This document shows positions 1 through 9,166 of a stretch of 64,000 nt of DNA, piece after piece. Each line of letters starts with the position of its first letter. Positions within the stretch are counted from its first letter, which is position 1. Origin of the DNA: Phytopythium helicoides (lineage: Eukaryota; Oomycota; Peronosporomycetes; Pythiales; Pythiaceae); NCBI GenBank assembly GCA_024867545.1, contig JANFNE010000012.1, forward strand, positions 496,001 through 560,000, given 5' to 3'. Under the pieces are notes generated by a model. That model ran no database searches. It was not told the DNA's origin and was given only the letters and a program-made list of their open reading frames with translations. A program made the position numbers and the translations under genes.

Positions 1-1681
1 TGAATGATGTGCCGGCAACAGTGGCAATCGAAGAGATTGCTGTGATCGATTGCTCTTGAACAATGCGCGACTGATTGGGTGCAGACGGCTGCAAAATAGC
101 GAACAGCTGGTGTAGAAGCTTCTCTAGATATGGCTCTAGCGTTTCAGGCTGGCACATATCAATGAACTGGCGCAGCGCGGTAGCAGCATGCGCTTGAAGT
201 CGAGGCTTGCTGAAATCCTCCAGATAATGCGCCAAAACGGTCAATGCTTGGGCATGGTATGCCTCCTGGAACTGAGGGCCTTGGTCGACCGACATCTGGC
301 CAATAACGTCAATTGCGGTGCAGCACACACGCGGATGGGAATCGTACGCTTGGGCAAGGAGGTGCTGAACGATAGCATCGAGGTGCTCGTACGTCAGCAC
401 TTCCAAAATCTGGCACAAGCCAACGAGCGCTGCGTGACGGAACAACCAGTTCTCCTGGTTTGATGCGTATTCCTGAATGAGGGAAAAGCACTTTGGCAGC
501 GAGCGCTTGGGACCAATCGCAGCCACAAGGCGCTCTAGAGCCTCGGAGCCGACATCAAAGTTGGAGATTTCGTGATCCACGACGCTTTCTTGCTCGTCCT
601 CGCAGTTCGCCACGTTCCACGTGTCAATATCTTGCAGCTCCAACATCATCTTGAACGCGACGGGATACACGGCGTGAACGAAGAAGTTCTTCGAAAGCCT
701 ACGGCACTTGGACGGCGCCTGCTCAGCAATCGACACAAGGAATTCCATCGCGAGTTGGCGGCAGCCATCCGGGATTGCGCTTCCACCGACCACTACAGTT
801 GCAGCAGGGGCGTCTGCGATCCGCACCATGGTTTCGACGTAGTGCTTCAGTCCGGCCTTGAAGTAGAGCGGGTGGGGCTCCACCAGCTCGATGAGAACCT
901 CGAGCGTCTCGATAACATCGTCAAACTGCTGGTTGGACAGCATGCGGTGCAGGGCTTGCAGCACGAGCGACACGGTCGAGCCTAGCAGTTCCGGGTGCGC
1001 GACGGCGTCGAGCGAGTCCATGTTGAGCAGCAGCATGGAGAGCGCGCGGATGGCGTTGACAGCCACGCGTCCCTCCGGATCGGCGATGCGGCGCACGAGC
1101 GTGTTGACAATGGTGACCTCGAGGGTGGCGCCGTCCTTGAGCGGAAGCGCGCCTGCAGCCTTGGCGCCGGCGGCCTCCTGCGTGATGGCGTTGGCGAGAA
1201 ACACGGCGACCATCTCGAGCACGCGTAGTGTGGTCTCGCGCAGCGTGACGTTGCGCAAGTCGTCCACCCACTCTAGCAGCGTGGGTAGCAGGTCGTCCCA
1301 CTGGCCGTCCTCGAGGATGCTGCTGGCGAGCTCGCCGACCGTGTCGCACACCTTTCGGCGGATGCTGCGGTTCTGCTCCTCGAGCAGCACGGCGAGCAGC
1401 TCCTGCTTGACGGCGGCGCGCACGGCGGCACTCGCGTCGGGCCAGAGCGACACGGCGTCGCGCAGCAGCACGCGGCGCAGCAGCACGGCCGCGAGCCCGC
1501 GCACGTCGTCCGAGCGCCGCGAGTGCACGACCTGCGCGAGCCCCAGCAGCGTCACGTCGCTCTGCGCCTTGAGCTCCGCGAAGCGCAGCTCCGCGCGGTT
1601 GCGCTCCGCGTTGTCCACCGCCATGAGGCTCCAGAGCAGCGCCTCCCAGTCGCCGCCATCGCTCGGCGCGCCCGCGGCCAT
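1..1681 (-). CDS. IPO5: Importin-5 / karyopherin beta-3 type nuclear import receptor, N-terminal 560 aa (C-terminus beyond the window)
   Basis: A single uninterrupted frame runs from an ATG at 1681 to the left edge of the window. The protein opens with an alpha-helical HEAT-repeat start typical of importin-beta N-termini: a 'SLMAVDNAERNRAELRF' segment (residues about 20-36), then 'LAAVLLRR' near residue 70 and 'RRKVCDTVGELAS' near 110, followed by repeated HEAT-like helices including 'EVLIELVEPHPLYFK' and 'EDEQESVVDHEISNFDVG'. This order and spacing match IPO5/Kap121/RanBP5, which carries ribosomal proteins and histones through the nuclear pore under RanGTP control. The family is about 1,100 aa, so roughly half is present. 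No intron is seen. The neighbour on the right, UVSSA-like, is on the same strand. RanBP6 is the only close alternative. Seen: the frame and HEAT pattern. Known: the receptor role. Inferred: specific cargo class. Confidence 0.88.
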   Translation of the reverse strand, partial: MAAGAPSDGGDWEALLWSLMAVDNAERNRAELRFAELKAQSDVTLLGLAQVVHSRRSDDVRGLAAVLLRRVLLRDAVSLWPDASAAVRAAVKQELLAVLLEEQNRSIRRKVCDTVGELASSILEDGQWDDLLPTLLEWVDDLRNVTLRETTLRVLEMVAVFLANAITQEAAGAKAAGALPLKDGATLEVTIVNTLVRRIADPEGRVAVNAIRALSMLLLNMDSLDAVAHPELLGSTVSLVLQALHRMLSNQQFDDVIETLEVLIELVEPHPLYFKAGLKHYVETMVRIADAPAATVVVGGSAIPDGCRQLAMEFLVSIAEQAPSKCRRLSKNFFVHAVYPVAFKMMLELQDIDTWNVANCEDEQESVVDHEISNFDVGSEALERLVAAIGPKRSLPKCFSLIQEYASNQENWLFRHAALVGLCQILEVLTYEHLDAIVQHLLAQAYDSHPRVCCTAIDVIGQMSVDQGPQFQEAYHAQALTVLAHYLEDFSKPRLQAHAATALRQFIDMCQPETLEPYLEKLLHQLFAILQPSAPNQSRIVQEQSITAISSIATVAGTSF

Positions 1682-1930
1682 CGTCTCCTGCCAGCCAGCG
1701 GTCTTCGAGGCGGGCGGATCGGGAACTGCCGCCGAGAAAGGCGGGCCCGCCACCTGCCCATGCGGACGCGCGATTGGGAGAAAATACGGGCAGGAACGGC
1801 GTGTGATTGGAGGAAAAGGATAGACTCAGATGGGTGGAGCCGGCGGACCTTGACATGGCTTCATTTGGATCGTCGCGGGAGACCACTGGTCTAGGCGTGT
1901 GGACGTGGGGGCGGTCGCGATCGCTCTCAC

Positions 1931-2714
1931 TTGCTCGCAAGGCGTGCAGACGCGCAAGTTCTTCATGATTGTCTATTGTGGCGTGGGCGAGCCGATCCGA
2001 CACCAGCGGCAGAAAACGCTTTCTCAAACGCAGAATGGCGTCGGCGAGCGATTTGAACAACACCTCGTTCTCGCTCGAGCGCTCGCATGCTGAAGTAGGG
2101 ATCTCGAGCGTGAGCTGGTACGACGCGCTGCCGAGACCGTATGCTTGCACGATTTCATTGATGTCCATCCCTTCATGCGGCTGGAACTCGTTGGGTTGAG
2201 TCTCCTCCTCTTCATGGTCTTGTTCGGACTCGACGTTTTCCCACTCAATGTCCTCATCGTCGTCTTCGTCGCCCTCATTTGCGGCACCAACATCCTCAAA
2301 ACCTTCGGACTGGAGCACAGTTGTTGCTTCGGAAGTCTGAACATTCGTGTCCGTCTCTGCCGATGCCAATGGCGTTGGTGGAGCATCGGGAAGCTGGAAC
2401 GCGTCCAGCGTCGGGATGAGAATGTCGAAGATCTGGTGCATTTCGCCCAGTAGCGCCTCCATCTCTGGCACAAACTCCTCCATCTCATGCCGTCGTTGTG
2501 CTGCCTTCAGCTCCTGCACTCGTTTCTGATGCGACTCGAGCTGCTGCTGTCTGTTTGCTTCGGCCGCCTGGGTCTCTTTCGTCTTCGGAAACGAGTGCCC
2601 GCGCGCAACGAGCACATCGTAGCCGGTAACCAACGGCAGGTATCGATCGCCAAAGTCGTCTTTCCACTGCTCAATGAGCGCAAGCACTGCCTTGACCTGG
2701 GGTGTCTTCAGCAT
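1931..2714 (-). CDS. UVSSA: UVSSA-like transcription-coupled repair scaffold, middle region only; probably truncated
   Basis: The frame from 2714 down to about 1931 matches the middle of UV-stimulated scaffold protein A, which brings USP7 and TFIIH to stalled RNA polymerase II. Near the start 'IEQWKDDFGDRY' corresponds to the end of the UVSSA VHS-like domain. A charged helix and an acidic stretch (E/D run near residues 140-165) follow, then 'YGLGSASYQLTLEIP' and 'RLRKRFLPLVSD', which align in order with the family. The frame is open upstream to about 2770, where an acceptor-like 'aggacag' occurs. The expected N-terminal VHS-like half has no intact exon before the next gene; 2800-2960 holds only a weak resemblance. 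A GTGAGA donor-like site lies at 1930, but no exon with the C-terminal zinc-binding region is visible before the importin start at 1681. It is either a truncated gene or has exons I cannot resolve. Confidence 0.6.
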
Positions 2715-3035
2715 CCGAGGCGAGGGTCTCTTCCCGTCTCCGTCTGCTTCCGTGGTTGGGTCATGAATCGAGGCGATTACTGTCCTACAAAGCTACGTCT
2801 GGATATCGGCAAGCTCTGCCTACGATCTAGGCTAACATCCACCAAGCTTGAGCGGCGTGCGATAACAGTTCATGACGAGCAGGGAATCTGCTACCGGCTT
2901 TTGTCAACAAATTTGAGACACCAACTCTGGCTCGCTCGTTTGGCGATTGCTTCGTGATTACTTCACGCAGGAAAGGAAGGAACGACTGTGAAGATGCATT
3001 CGCCAGTAAATAATATCAATGGCTCTCTGTCTCCT
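2715..3035. other. Spacer between UVSSA-like fragment and first bZIP gene
   Basis: No complete gene is visible. On the minus strand about 2800-2950 reads as a short helix-like peptide resembling an eroded UVSSA N-terminal exon, with stops. From about 2985 the sequence is the 3' flank of the bZIP gene and is repeated almost exactly at 7645-7693, so the bZIP duplication boundary lies near 2985. Confidence 0.5.
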
Positions 3036-4493
3036 TCACGTCACCAAGTCATGGTGCTGCGGCTCGCTGCTTGAATCGTTCGGCTCGGGCAACGTGAATG
3101 CTACTCGCAGTGCCGGACTGATCAGCAGCATCTCGGTGCGGAGACAACCCATGAGCGTATCGGGTGCGTTGCGAATGGCATCGGCGTGCGATTTGTAGTC
3201 AGTCCGGCCGGCCCATCGGATTTCGTAAAACTTGTTGCCCGTCAACGGATCCTCAATCTTCAGTAGCTCCGTGATGAGTGCAAGGTCGGCCCACTCGAAC
3301 GCTTCGTCTTCCTCCGGTCCCTCAGGGTGGGAACCTACGCCAGGGCGGTAGGATGAACGCCTCGACGGCGACAAGCACGACCAATCCCGGTTCACGCTGT
3401 GCGTTCCCAAGACAAATCCTGTCGCTCGGAGCGGCGGCCCATTCCCGTTCGAAATCTCGCGGTTCACCTGCGTCAGGAATCGCATAAACAGCGAGCGGAA
3501 CACGGTGCGGCGGTCGGGAGCCTGTACGTCTCGACCAAGGATGTACGCGTTGGTGTTGGCCACTTGTAGCACCTCCAAACGCGTCACGTCCTGCTTGATA
3601 CGACGGAAATTGTCGACCTGCATGTCGTTCGACCACATCTTGTGCACGACGTCACCCAGGTCCAGTTCCGTGAACCGCTTCGTGAACATGTACTCCATAA
3701 AGGTCCCGCGTATGCGCTGCATGACGTCCCACCCCAACACGTCCCGGCGGTTCGTGCGCGGGTCGTTTGCGGCCGCTGCTGCCAACAACGACCCCTGGAT
3801 CTCTTGAGTCACGAGCGCGTTGTCGACAATCACACGCGAGACCTCGGCGTCCGAGAGCGGCGAGAAGTTGTACAGCTCGGCCGCGAGCTGGGGGTCGAAC
3901 ACGTTCAAGTTGAGCGCCATGGCCGCGGACACCGTCCCCGGCCTCTGGCGAGCCGAGTGTCCTGCCGCCACGAGGGGTTCAAAGCGGCGCATGCCCTCGT
4001 TGAAGTCGCAGTAGGCCTCGGCCATCGTCTCGACAATGTGGTGCAGGTGCTGCTTCCAGCCCGCGTGCTGCTGCAGCGAGGACTTGAGGAAGAGGTTCTC
4101 GGCGCCGAGGCGGTTGGCGAGCGCCAGCGCGGCCGCGTACCGCCGCTGCCTCTCGGTCTGCGCCTTGTCTGCCTCTCCGCCCTGCGCCGCCGCCGCGATC
4201 GCGGGCGCCGCGCGCACGCACAGCTCGGCGTACTGCTTCTCGAGCGCGGCCACCGTGGCCTTCATGCCGGCCAGCTCGTCGCGCTGGCGCTGGCGCGCGC
4301 GCCGCATGCACTCCCTGTTCTTCCTGCGGCGGATCTCGAGCGCGCCGGCGTTCGGCAGCATCTTGGCGTCGATCTGCAGCGGAGACGCCGCGTCGACGGG
4401 CGAGGAGGACGGAGACGCAGTGGGCGACGCCCACGAGTCGGCAGCGGCCGCCAGGCGCTCGGCCTCGAGCCACAGCGCGTCCAGCGCCGACAT
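3036..4493 (-). CDS. Oomycete bZIP transcription factor, copy 1 of a recent duplication
   Basis: A 485-aa intronless protein. A Ser/Ala/Pro-rich N-terminus precedes a basic region at residues 55-72 containing 'RRRKNRECMRRARQRQ', with the invariant Asn59 and Arg67 spaced N-x7-R. Heptad positions follow at Met77, Leu84 and Leu91. Compared with typical bZIPs the Ala-Ala after Asn-x2 is Cys-Met. Residues about 190-460 form a conserved oomycete-type C-terminal domain with 'GWDVMQRIRGTFMEY', 'KMWSND', 'NAYILGRDV' and 'RTDYKSHADAIRNAPDTL'; it is likely a ligand- or dimerisation-related fold, but its function is unknown. It probably acts in the nucleus on DNA. The 5' 820 bp are essentially identical to the gene at 7694-9166, while the 3' third has diverged. 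Identity stops exactly at the ATG, so the two copies have unrelated upstream sequences. Confidence 0.88.
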   Translation of the reverse strand: MSALDALWLEAERLAAAADSWASPTASPSSSPVDAASPLQIDAKMLPNAGALEIRRRKNRECMRRARQRQRDELAGMKATVAALEKQYAELCVRAAPAIAAAAQGGEADKAQTERQRRYAAALALANRLGAENLFLKSSLQQHAGWKQHLHHIVETMAEAYCDFNEGMRRFEPLVAAGHSARQRPGTVSAAMALNLNVFDPQLAAELYNFSPLSDAEVSRVIVDNALVTQEIQGSLLAAAAANDPRTNRRDVLGWDVMQRIRGTFMEYMFTKRFTELDLGDVVHKMWSNDMQVDNFRRIKQDVTRLEVLQVANTNAYILGRDVQAPDRRTVFRSLFMRFLTQVNREISNGNGPPLRATGFVLGTHSVNRDWSCLSPSRRSSYRPGVGSHPEGPEEDEAFEWADLALITELLKIEDPLTGNKFYEIRWAGRTDYKSHADAIRNAPDTLMGCLRTEMLLISPALRVAFTLPEPNDSSSEPQHHDLVT

Positions 4494-4595
4494 GGGGCGA
4501 GAGGAGAATGTCGCAATTTATTTCAGGGATAAAGCGCTGTAAATGTTTCAGCTTCAGGATGAAAGCTTTGTTGCTGAGTCGCTTTCGAGCTGGGA

Positions 4596-4939
4596 TCACG
4601 AGGCTCTCTGGGCGTGACGCGACCACTTGGCATGATATGGCGAGGTCCGGAAGAGGTCGAAGCGCGGGTTTCTGTCGTCGATGCGGCTGCCAAGGTACAG
4701 CCAGCCAGCTCGCGAGCGGTTGCCGAGGTCTCAGTGCATCTCATAAGCCACCTGCGTCTCGCCTCAAGCGTTGTAGTGCGTGAGCTCATTGCCGTCGACC
4801 TCGACAACTACCCGTTGTGGTGGCGTCGTAGCTCGCCATCTATGCCAGTTCGATTGAGGGCTGGGAAGAAGAGGATTGCGGTAGAAGAATACGGAGGTGT
4901 TCTCCTCGACGTAAAATGACCACAGGTGAGGGCAGTCGC
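4596..4939 (-). pseudogene. Decayed gene fragment of an uncharacterised family, two in-frame TGA codons
   Basis: One minus-strand frame reads like real protein across two TGA stops. From an acceptor-like 'gccgcag' near 4940 it gives 'LWSFYVEENTSVFFYRNP', then 'RWRATTP' and 'VVVEVDGNELTHYNA', then TGA at 4766-4764, then 'GETQVAYEMH', a second TGA, then 'AGWLYLGSRIDDRNPRFDLF' and 'KWSRHAQRAS' before a final TGA at 4596-4598. The composition (aromatic, acidic, balanced) is unlike the random frames around it, and frame is kept throughout. I do not recognise the family with confidence; it resembles uncharacterised oomycete proteins. No start or upstream exon was found. An alternative is a short intron removing one stop, but 'GETQVAYEM' appears coding and no good donor/acceptor pair brackets both stops. 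Confidence 0.5.
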
Positions 4940-5537
4940 CTGCGGCGGTGAATTCTTCAGTATTGGGAGGGAGGGAGGAGCATAAGACTCCCCACAATGA
5001 TAATGAGAGGTTGCAAATGACGTGTTGCGTGTGGGCTGGTCTATCGATCGATCTCGATCGAGTTGTGGTCGATTGCGGAGGCATTTAGCAGTACCATTGA
5101 AGTTCGATGGTCGGGAAACGCCAACGACGAGTCATAACTCCAAAGGTTGTCAATGCCCACCCCAACAGTGGATTGGTTGTATAGCTTAGTTAGAGCATAT
5201 TGAGCTGCGTGTGTGGGACTCGACACTTTCTTAGCAATCACGACCTCTACTAGAGCGGCCCTCCCTCGTGACTTGGATTCCATCAGCATCAAGCGCCTCA
5301 CGATCGCCTCTCGTGAACGCGTATACTTGCATCATGGAAACCGTCGGATCAACTGATGCCCTGGCTTCTCGTCTTGAGGAACGGCTACGATGCTATCGTG
5401 GCTCCTCCAAGTCGTCTGTAGCGAATCAAACGATTCCAAACAAGCAAGCAAGCACGAATGCAAGTGGCACATCGGCCACACACTGTTATATTGTGCAGTG
5501 TATAGTTCAATGAACTCGCTTCTCGAGCTTACCGTGT
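4940..5537. other. Intergenic sequence with a weak minus-strand open frame
   Basis: An 86-codon minus-strand frame ends at 5041 and is open from about 5301. It has unremarkable composition and could be an upstream remnant of the decayed gene at 4596-4939, but there is no recognisable domain. Nothing else is supported here. Confidence 0.25.
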
Positions 5538-5582
5538 GATGGCAGCTAGTTTGATGGCAGCTAGTTTGATGGCAGCTAGTTT
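5538..5582. repeat. Three perfect tandem copies of a 15-bp unit overlapping a stop codon
   Basis: The unit 'gatggcagctagttt' occurs three times head to tail at 5538-5552, 5553-5567 and 5568-5582. The last copy contains the TAG stop of the adjacent minus-strand gene (5576-5578), so the repeat extends the 3' UTR rather than the protein. Confidence 0.9.
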
Positions 5583-6244
5583 AGGAGGGCTACCATGGCG
5601 AAGACAACGCCAAGTGCAGAAGCGAAAAGCGGTGTGAGAGCGACTCCGGCTGACGTGGTGACTCCATAGGTAGTGCCGTTGATTGTTGCATATCCAATGA
5701 GACCAATGGAGCCGAGTGGGATGCAACTGCCCATATCGGCGGCTGCAATTGTCGAGTTGATGGGAGTGCCAGTACAGTTCGCCTCGGCATAGTGCGAGCT
5801 CGTGACGGCCTTGCTGGGTGAATACGTGAACTTCTTGGACGTCCCGTCCGTCTGTGGATTGCACCGCGCTGTCTCGAGTGACGTTGTCATTTGCGAGTCG
5901 CTTGCCACCTCGAACGATGTGCACGATGTGTCTCCATAGATCATCCAGGTGACCGTGTTCACACCAGTCCCGAACGTCTTTTTCGAGTATGCTTGAGTCG
6001 AAGTTGGGTCGGACGTGCAGCAGCCCGTGACGTAGCCATTCGACTTTGCGTAGTCGAGGACACCGCAGGTTGTGTTCTCGGTGCACGAGCCACCTGACGC
6101 CACGACATAGTTGTTCTGGACAACTTTCCCAGAGCACGTACTCGAGTCGTACACAGTGTAAACGGTGAGCGGGGTACTTGTAGCCTGCACGAAGGCTGGA
6201 GGAGAAAGGATAGCGAGGGCAGCGAGCGTGATGCTGAACTTCAT
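5576..6244 (-). CDS. Small secreted cysteine-rich protein with GPI-anchor-type C-terminus
   Basis: A 222-aa protein. Residues 1-21 are a classical signal peptide ('MKFSITLAALAILSPPAFVQA') with cleavage likely after Ala21. The mature part is Ser/Thr-rich, holds nine cysteines including a Cys-Cys pair near residue 76, and has several N-x-S/T sequons. It ends in a hydrophobic tail ('GVALTPLFASALGVVFAMVALL') preceded by small residues, as expected of a GPI-anchor signal, so the product is probably tethered to the outer plasma membrane or wall. There is no RxLR, LFLAK or elicitin pattern. I do not recognise the family. The start at 6244 is supported by the signal peptide directly following it. It stands alone between the decayed gene and a 1.4-kb spacer. 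Confidence 0.8.
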   Translation of the reverse strand: MKFSITLAALAILSPPAFVQATSTPLTVYTVYDSSTCSGKVVQNNYVVASGGSCTENTTCGVLDYAKSNGYVTGCCTSDPTSTQAYSKKTFGTGVNTVTWMIYGDTSCTSFEVASDSQMTTSLETARCNPQTDGTSKKFTYSPSKAVTSSHYAEANCTGTPINSTIAAADMGSCIPLGSIGLIGYATINGTTYGVTTSAGVALTPLFASALGVVFAMVALLN

Positions 6245-7693
6245 GGTCGAAAAGAGCTTCGGTTTCTCGCTCGTGGAATGTCAAATGAAGGAATGGTAAC
6301 TTGTCGATGGGGTTTGGAAGCGAACGTTGCAGCCATCCCAAATATACACACGCTTTTTGAGACTGTGGCCACGTGCGATCTTGGACTATTGATATCGACG
6401 CCGAAGAACACCAACGATGGCTTGAGTCGCATACTCATTGATAGACAAGGGAGCTCGTCATTTTTGATCCAAATTCATTGACAAAAGTGACCCGCGGCTA
6501 TCCGCCAAGATCAGGAAGTGACCTCGCCTGTGTTGTACAAGATCAGACATGGGCTGGGTGCATGGCCTTGAGATCTAGCAGAACAGTGCTGATTCTTGAC
6601 TCGCGTACACCCCCAGGTGGGTTGTTATGAGCACAACACTCGAACTATGGTCGCTGCAAGGTGACAAAACGCTTTGGCACGCCTCTTTGTCATATTTTGT
6701 TGGTAGACAGATGAAGAGTGTAGTGTTTTTCTGTTTCCCATCTCGCAGAGCGCGCTCGCGATTTAGCACAAAGGAGTCAAAGGCGAGCCCCATCTGAGTC
6801 TGCTAAAGAAACCCACGCGTGTTGTTCTGGCGCTCGGAGATGCCGGGGCTGGTGAATGACCAATGGTGCTGCCGCTGCAGTATTGCCATGTAGGATTTAA
6901 AATACTGCAACCGTTACAAGGCAATGGATCCGCATCCTGGGGCTGGCTGAACTAGAGCTGCTGCAGGATATGAAGGCACTGAAAGATAATAGCGGAAATA
7001 CGCGAGTCTTTTTTTTTTTTTAGAGTCCGCAAGCGTGAGGTCCAGGATCTGCATGGATTCATTTTGTCCTGTTTCGCTTCCATCCACTGCGTTGCTGCGT
7101 CGAGCGATGGCAGATTGAGCATCCGCGAGTTGGGAAATCTGGACAGTGGCAGCCTTGCTAGGGCTTGAGAGAGTCGCTCCTGGCTTGTGGAATTATGTGC
7201 AAAGGTAAGCGGACCAAGCTGGTCGAGACAGTTCAACTTGCTGACCTTTCTCTGACGAACTTGAACTACAGCGTCGACTGTCTGTACATAGACGGGTCAC
7301 TTCAGAACCCTCTGAGACCGAATAATGAGTTGATGAAAAAATGTCATAATAATTTGTAAGAATGCCCACTGTACAGTCTTGCCACCATCTCTCTAGTCAA
7401 GAGAGGTTGAACTGACACGGGTTTGGCGCACGGATGACGTTTTCCTTCAGCCGCTTGCTAGTCCAACGGCTTGCTTGCGTGTGTCTGATCTGGCACTTCG
7501 CGACGATTGCTGGGCACACAACAGTCGTTTGCTGCCCAAGCAGCACCCCGGTGTTGATGAAGTCAGTGATGAGTGGTGCAAAAGTGGATTTGAGCTCCTT
7601 GCCATGCGTCAGCAGTGATCGCGTGCCATGGGAAGCAAACTGATTGTGAAGATGCATTCGGGAGTAAATAATATTAATGGCTCTCTGCCTCCT
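6245..7693. other. 1.4-kb spacer without a recognisable gene
   Basis: AT content is higher than in the genes, with an 11-13 nt T run near 7009-7021. No open frame has a domain or protein-like composition. From about 7645 to 7693 it repeats the 3' flank of the first bZIP gene (2985-3035). Confidence 0.5.
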
Positions 7694-9166
7694 TCACGTC
7701 ACCAAGTCATGGTACTGCGGCTCCTTCTGCTGCTCGCGGCTCGGATTACTCGACTCGGACGCCGTGAAGACCACACGCAGAGCAGGGCTGATCAGCAGCA
7801 TCTCTGTGCGGAGGCAAACACTTAGCGTGTCAGGTGCGTTGCGAATGGCATCGGCGTGTGATTTGTAGTCAGTCCGGCCAACCCATCGGATCTCGTAAAA
7901 CTTGTTGCCCGTCACCGGATCCTCAATCGATAGGAACTCTGTGATGAGTCCCAGGTCGGCCCACTCGAGCACCTCGCCTTCTTCCAGTCCCAAGGGGCGA
8001 GGGCCAGATCCTGGATGGTATGACGAGTATTTTGGCGACGATGATGCACATGACCAATCGCGGTTGAGGCTATGCGTTCCCAAGACATAACCCGTGGCTT
8101 GAAGTGGTGGCCCATTCCCGTTCGGAATCTCGCGGTTCACCTGCGTCAAGAATCGCATAAACAGCGAGCGAAACATGGTGCGGCGGTCGGGAGCTCGCAC
8201 GTCACGACCAAGGATGTACGCGTTGGCGTTGGCCACTTGTAACACCTCCAAACGCGTCACGTCCCGCTTGATACGACGGAAATTGTCGACCTGCATGTCG
8301 TTCGACCACATCTTGTGCACGACGTCACCCAGGTCCAGTTCCGCGAACCGCTTCGTGAACATGTACTCCATAAAGGTCCCGCGTATGCGCTGCATGACGT
8401 CCCACCCCAACACGTCCCGGCGGTTCGTGCGCGGGTCGTTTGCGGCCGCTGCTGCCAACAACGACCCCTGGATCTCTTGAGTCACGAGCGCGTTGTCGAC
8501 AATCACACGCGAGACCTCGGCGTCCGAGAGCGGCGAGAAGTTGTACAGCTCGGCCGCGAGCTGGGGGTCGAACACGTTCAAGTTGAGCGCCATGGCCGCG
8601 GACACCGTCCCCGGCCTCTGGCGAGCCGAGTGTCCTGCCGCCACGAGGGGTTCAAAGCGGCGCATGCCCTCGTTGAAGTCGCAGTAGGCCTCGGCCATCG
8701 TCTCGACAATGTGGTGCAGGTGCTGCTTCCAGCCCGCGTGCTGCTGCAGCGAGGACTTGAGGAAGAGGTTCTCGGCGCCGAGGCGGTTGGCGAGCGCCAG
8801 CGCGGCCGCGTACCGCCGCTGCCTCTCGGTCTGCGCCTTGTCTGCCTCTCCGCCCTGCGCCGCCGCCGCGATCGCGGGCGCCGCGCGCACGCACAGCTCG
8901 GCGTACTGCTTCTCGAGCGCGGCCACCGTGGCCTTCATGCCGGCCAGCTCGTCGCGCTGGCGCTGGCGCGCGCGCCGCATGCACTCCCTGTTCTTCCTGC
9001 GGCGGATCTCGAGCGCGCCGGCGTTCGGCAGCATCTTGGCGTCGATCTGCAGCGGAGACGCCGCGTCGACGGGCGAGGAGGACGGAGACGCAGTGGGCGA
9101 CGCCCACGAGTCGGCAGCGGCCGCCAGGCGCTCGGCCTCGAGCCACAGCGCGTCCAGCGCCGACAT
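7694..9166 (-). CDS. Oomycete bZIP transcription factor, copy 2 of a recent duplication
   Basis: A 490-aa intronless protein, almost identical to the 3036-4493 product through residue ~330, with the same basic region ('RRRKNRECMRRARQRQ', N-x7-R) and zipper heptads. The last third differs by substitutions and a short insertion ('SESSNPSREQQKEP' before the shared terminal 'HDLVT'). The frame is open for 72 codons upstream to 9382, but the paralogue begins at this ATG, the upstream stretch is not conserved, and it would be 5' UTR; I therefore start at 9166. It is transcribed divergently from a third bZIP gene at 9711, with 544 bp between the starts. It probably acts in the nucleus; target genes are unknown. 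Confidence 0.87.
   Translation of the reverse strand: MSALDALWLEAERLAAAADSWASPTASPSSSPVDAASPLQIDAKMLPNAGALEIRRRKNRECMRRARQRQRDELAGMKATVAALEKQYAELCVRAAPAIAAAAQGGEADKAQTERQRRYAAALALANRLGAENLFLKSSLQQHAGWKQHLHHIVETMAEAYCDFNEGMRRFEPLVAAGHSARQRPGTVSAAMALNLNVFDPQLAAELYNFSPLSDAEVSRVIVDNALVTQEIQGSLLAAAAANDPRTNRRDVLGWDVMQRIRGTFMEYMFTKRFAELDLGDVVHKMWSNDMQVDNFRRIKRDVTRLEVLQVANANAYILGRDVRAPDRRTMFRSLFMRFLTQVNREIPNGNGPPLQATGYVLGTHSLNRDWSCASSSPKYSSYHPGSGPRPLGLEEGEVLEWADLGLITEFLSIEDPVTGNKFYEIRWVGRTDYKSHADAIRNAPDTLSVCLRTEMLLISPALRVVFTASESSNPSREQQKEPQYHDLVT

Noticed and set aside
891..1823. Long Ser/Arg-rich plus-strand open frame of 310 codons
   Set aside because: Antisense shadow of the importin gene; low-complexity composition created by GC-biased third positions.
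921..1830. Continuation of the UVSSA frame as a 597-codon protein
   Set aside because: From about 1830 down the frame becomes Arg/Ala-rich and overlaps the importin gene on the same strand in another frame; it is not UVSSA-like there.
3642..4532. 296-codon plus-strand frame (and its equivalent at 8315-9313)
   Set aside because: Arg/Val-rich antisense shadow of the bZIP genes.
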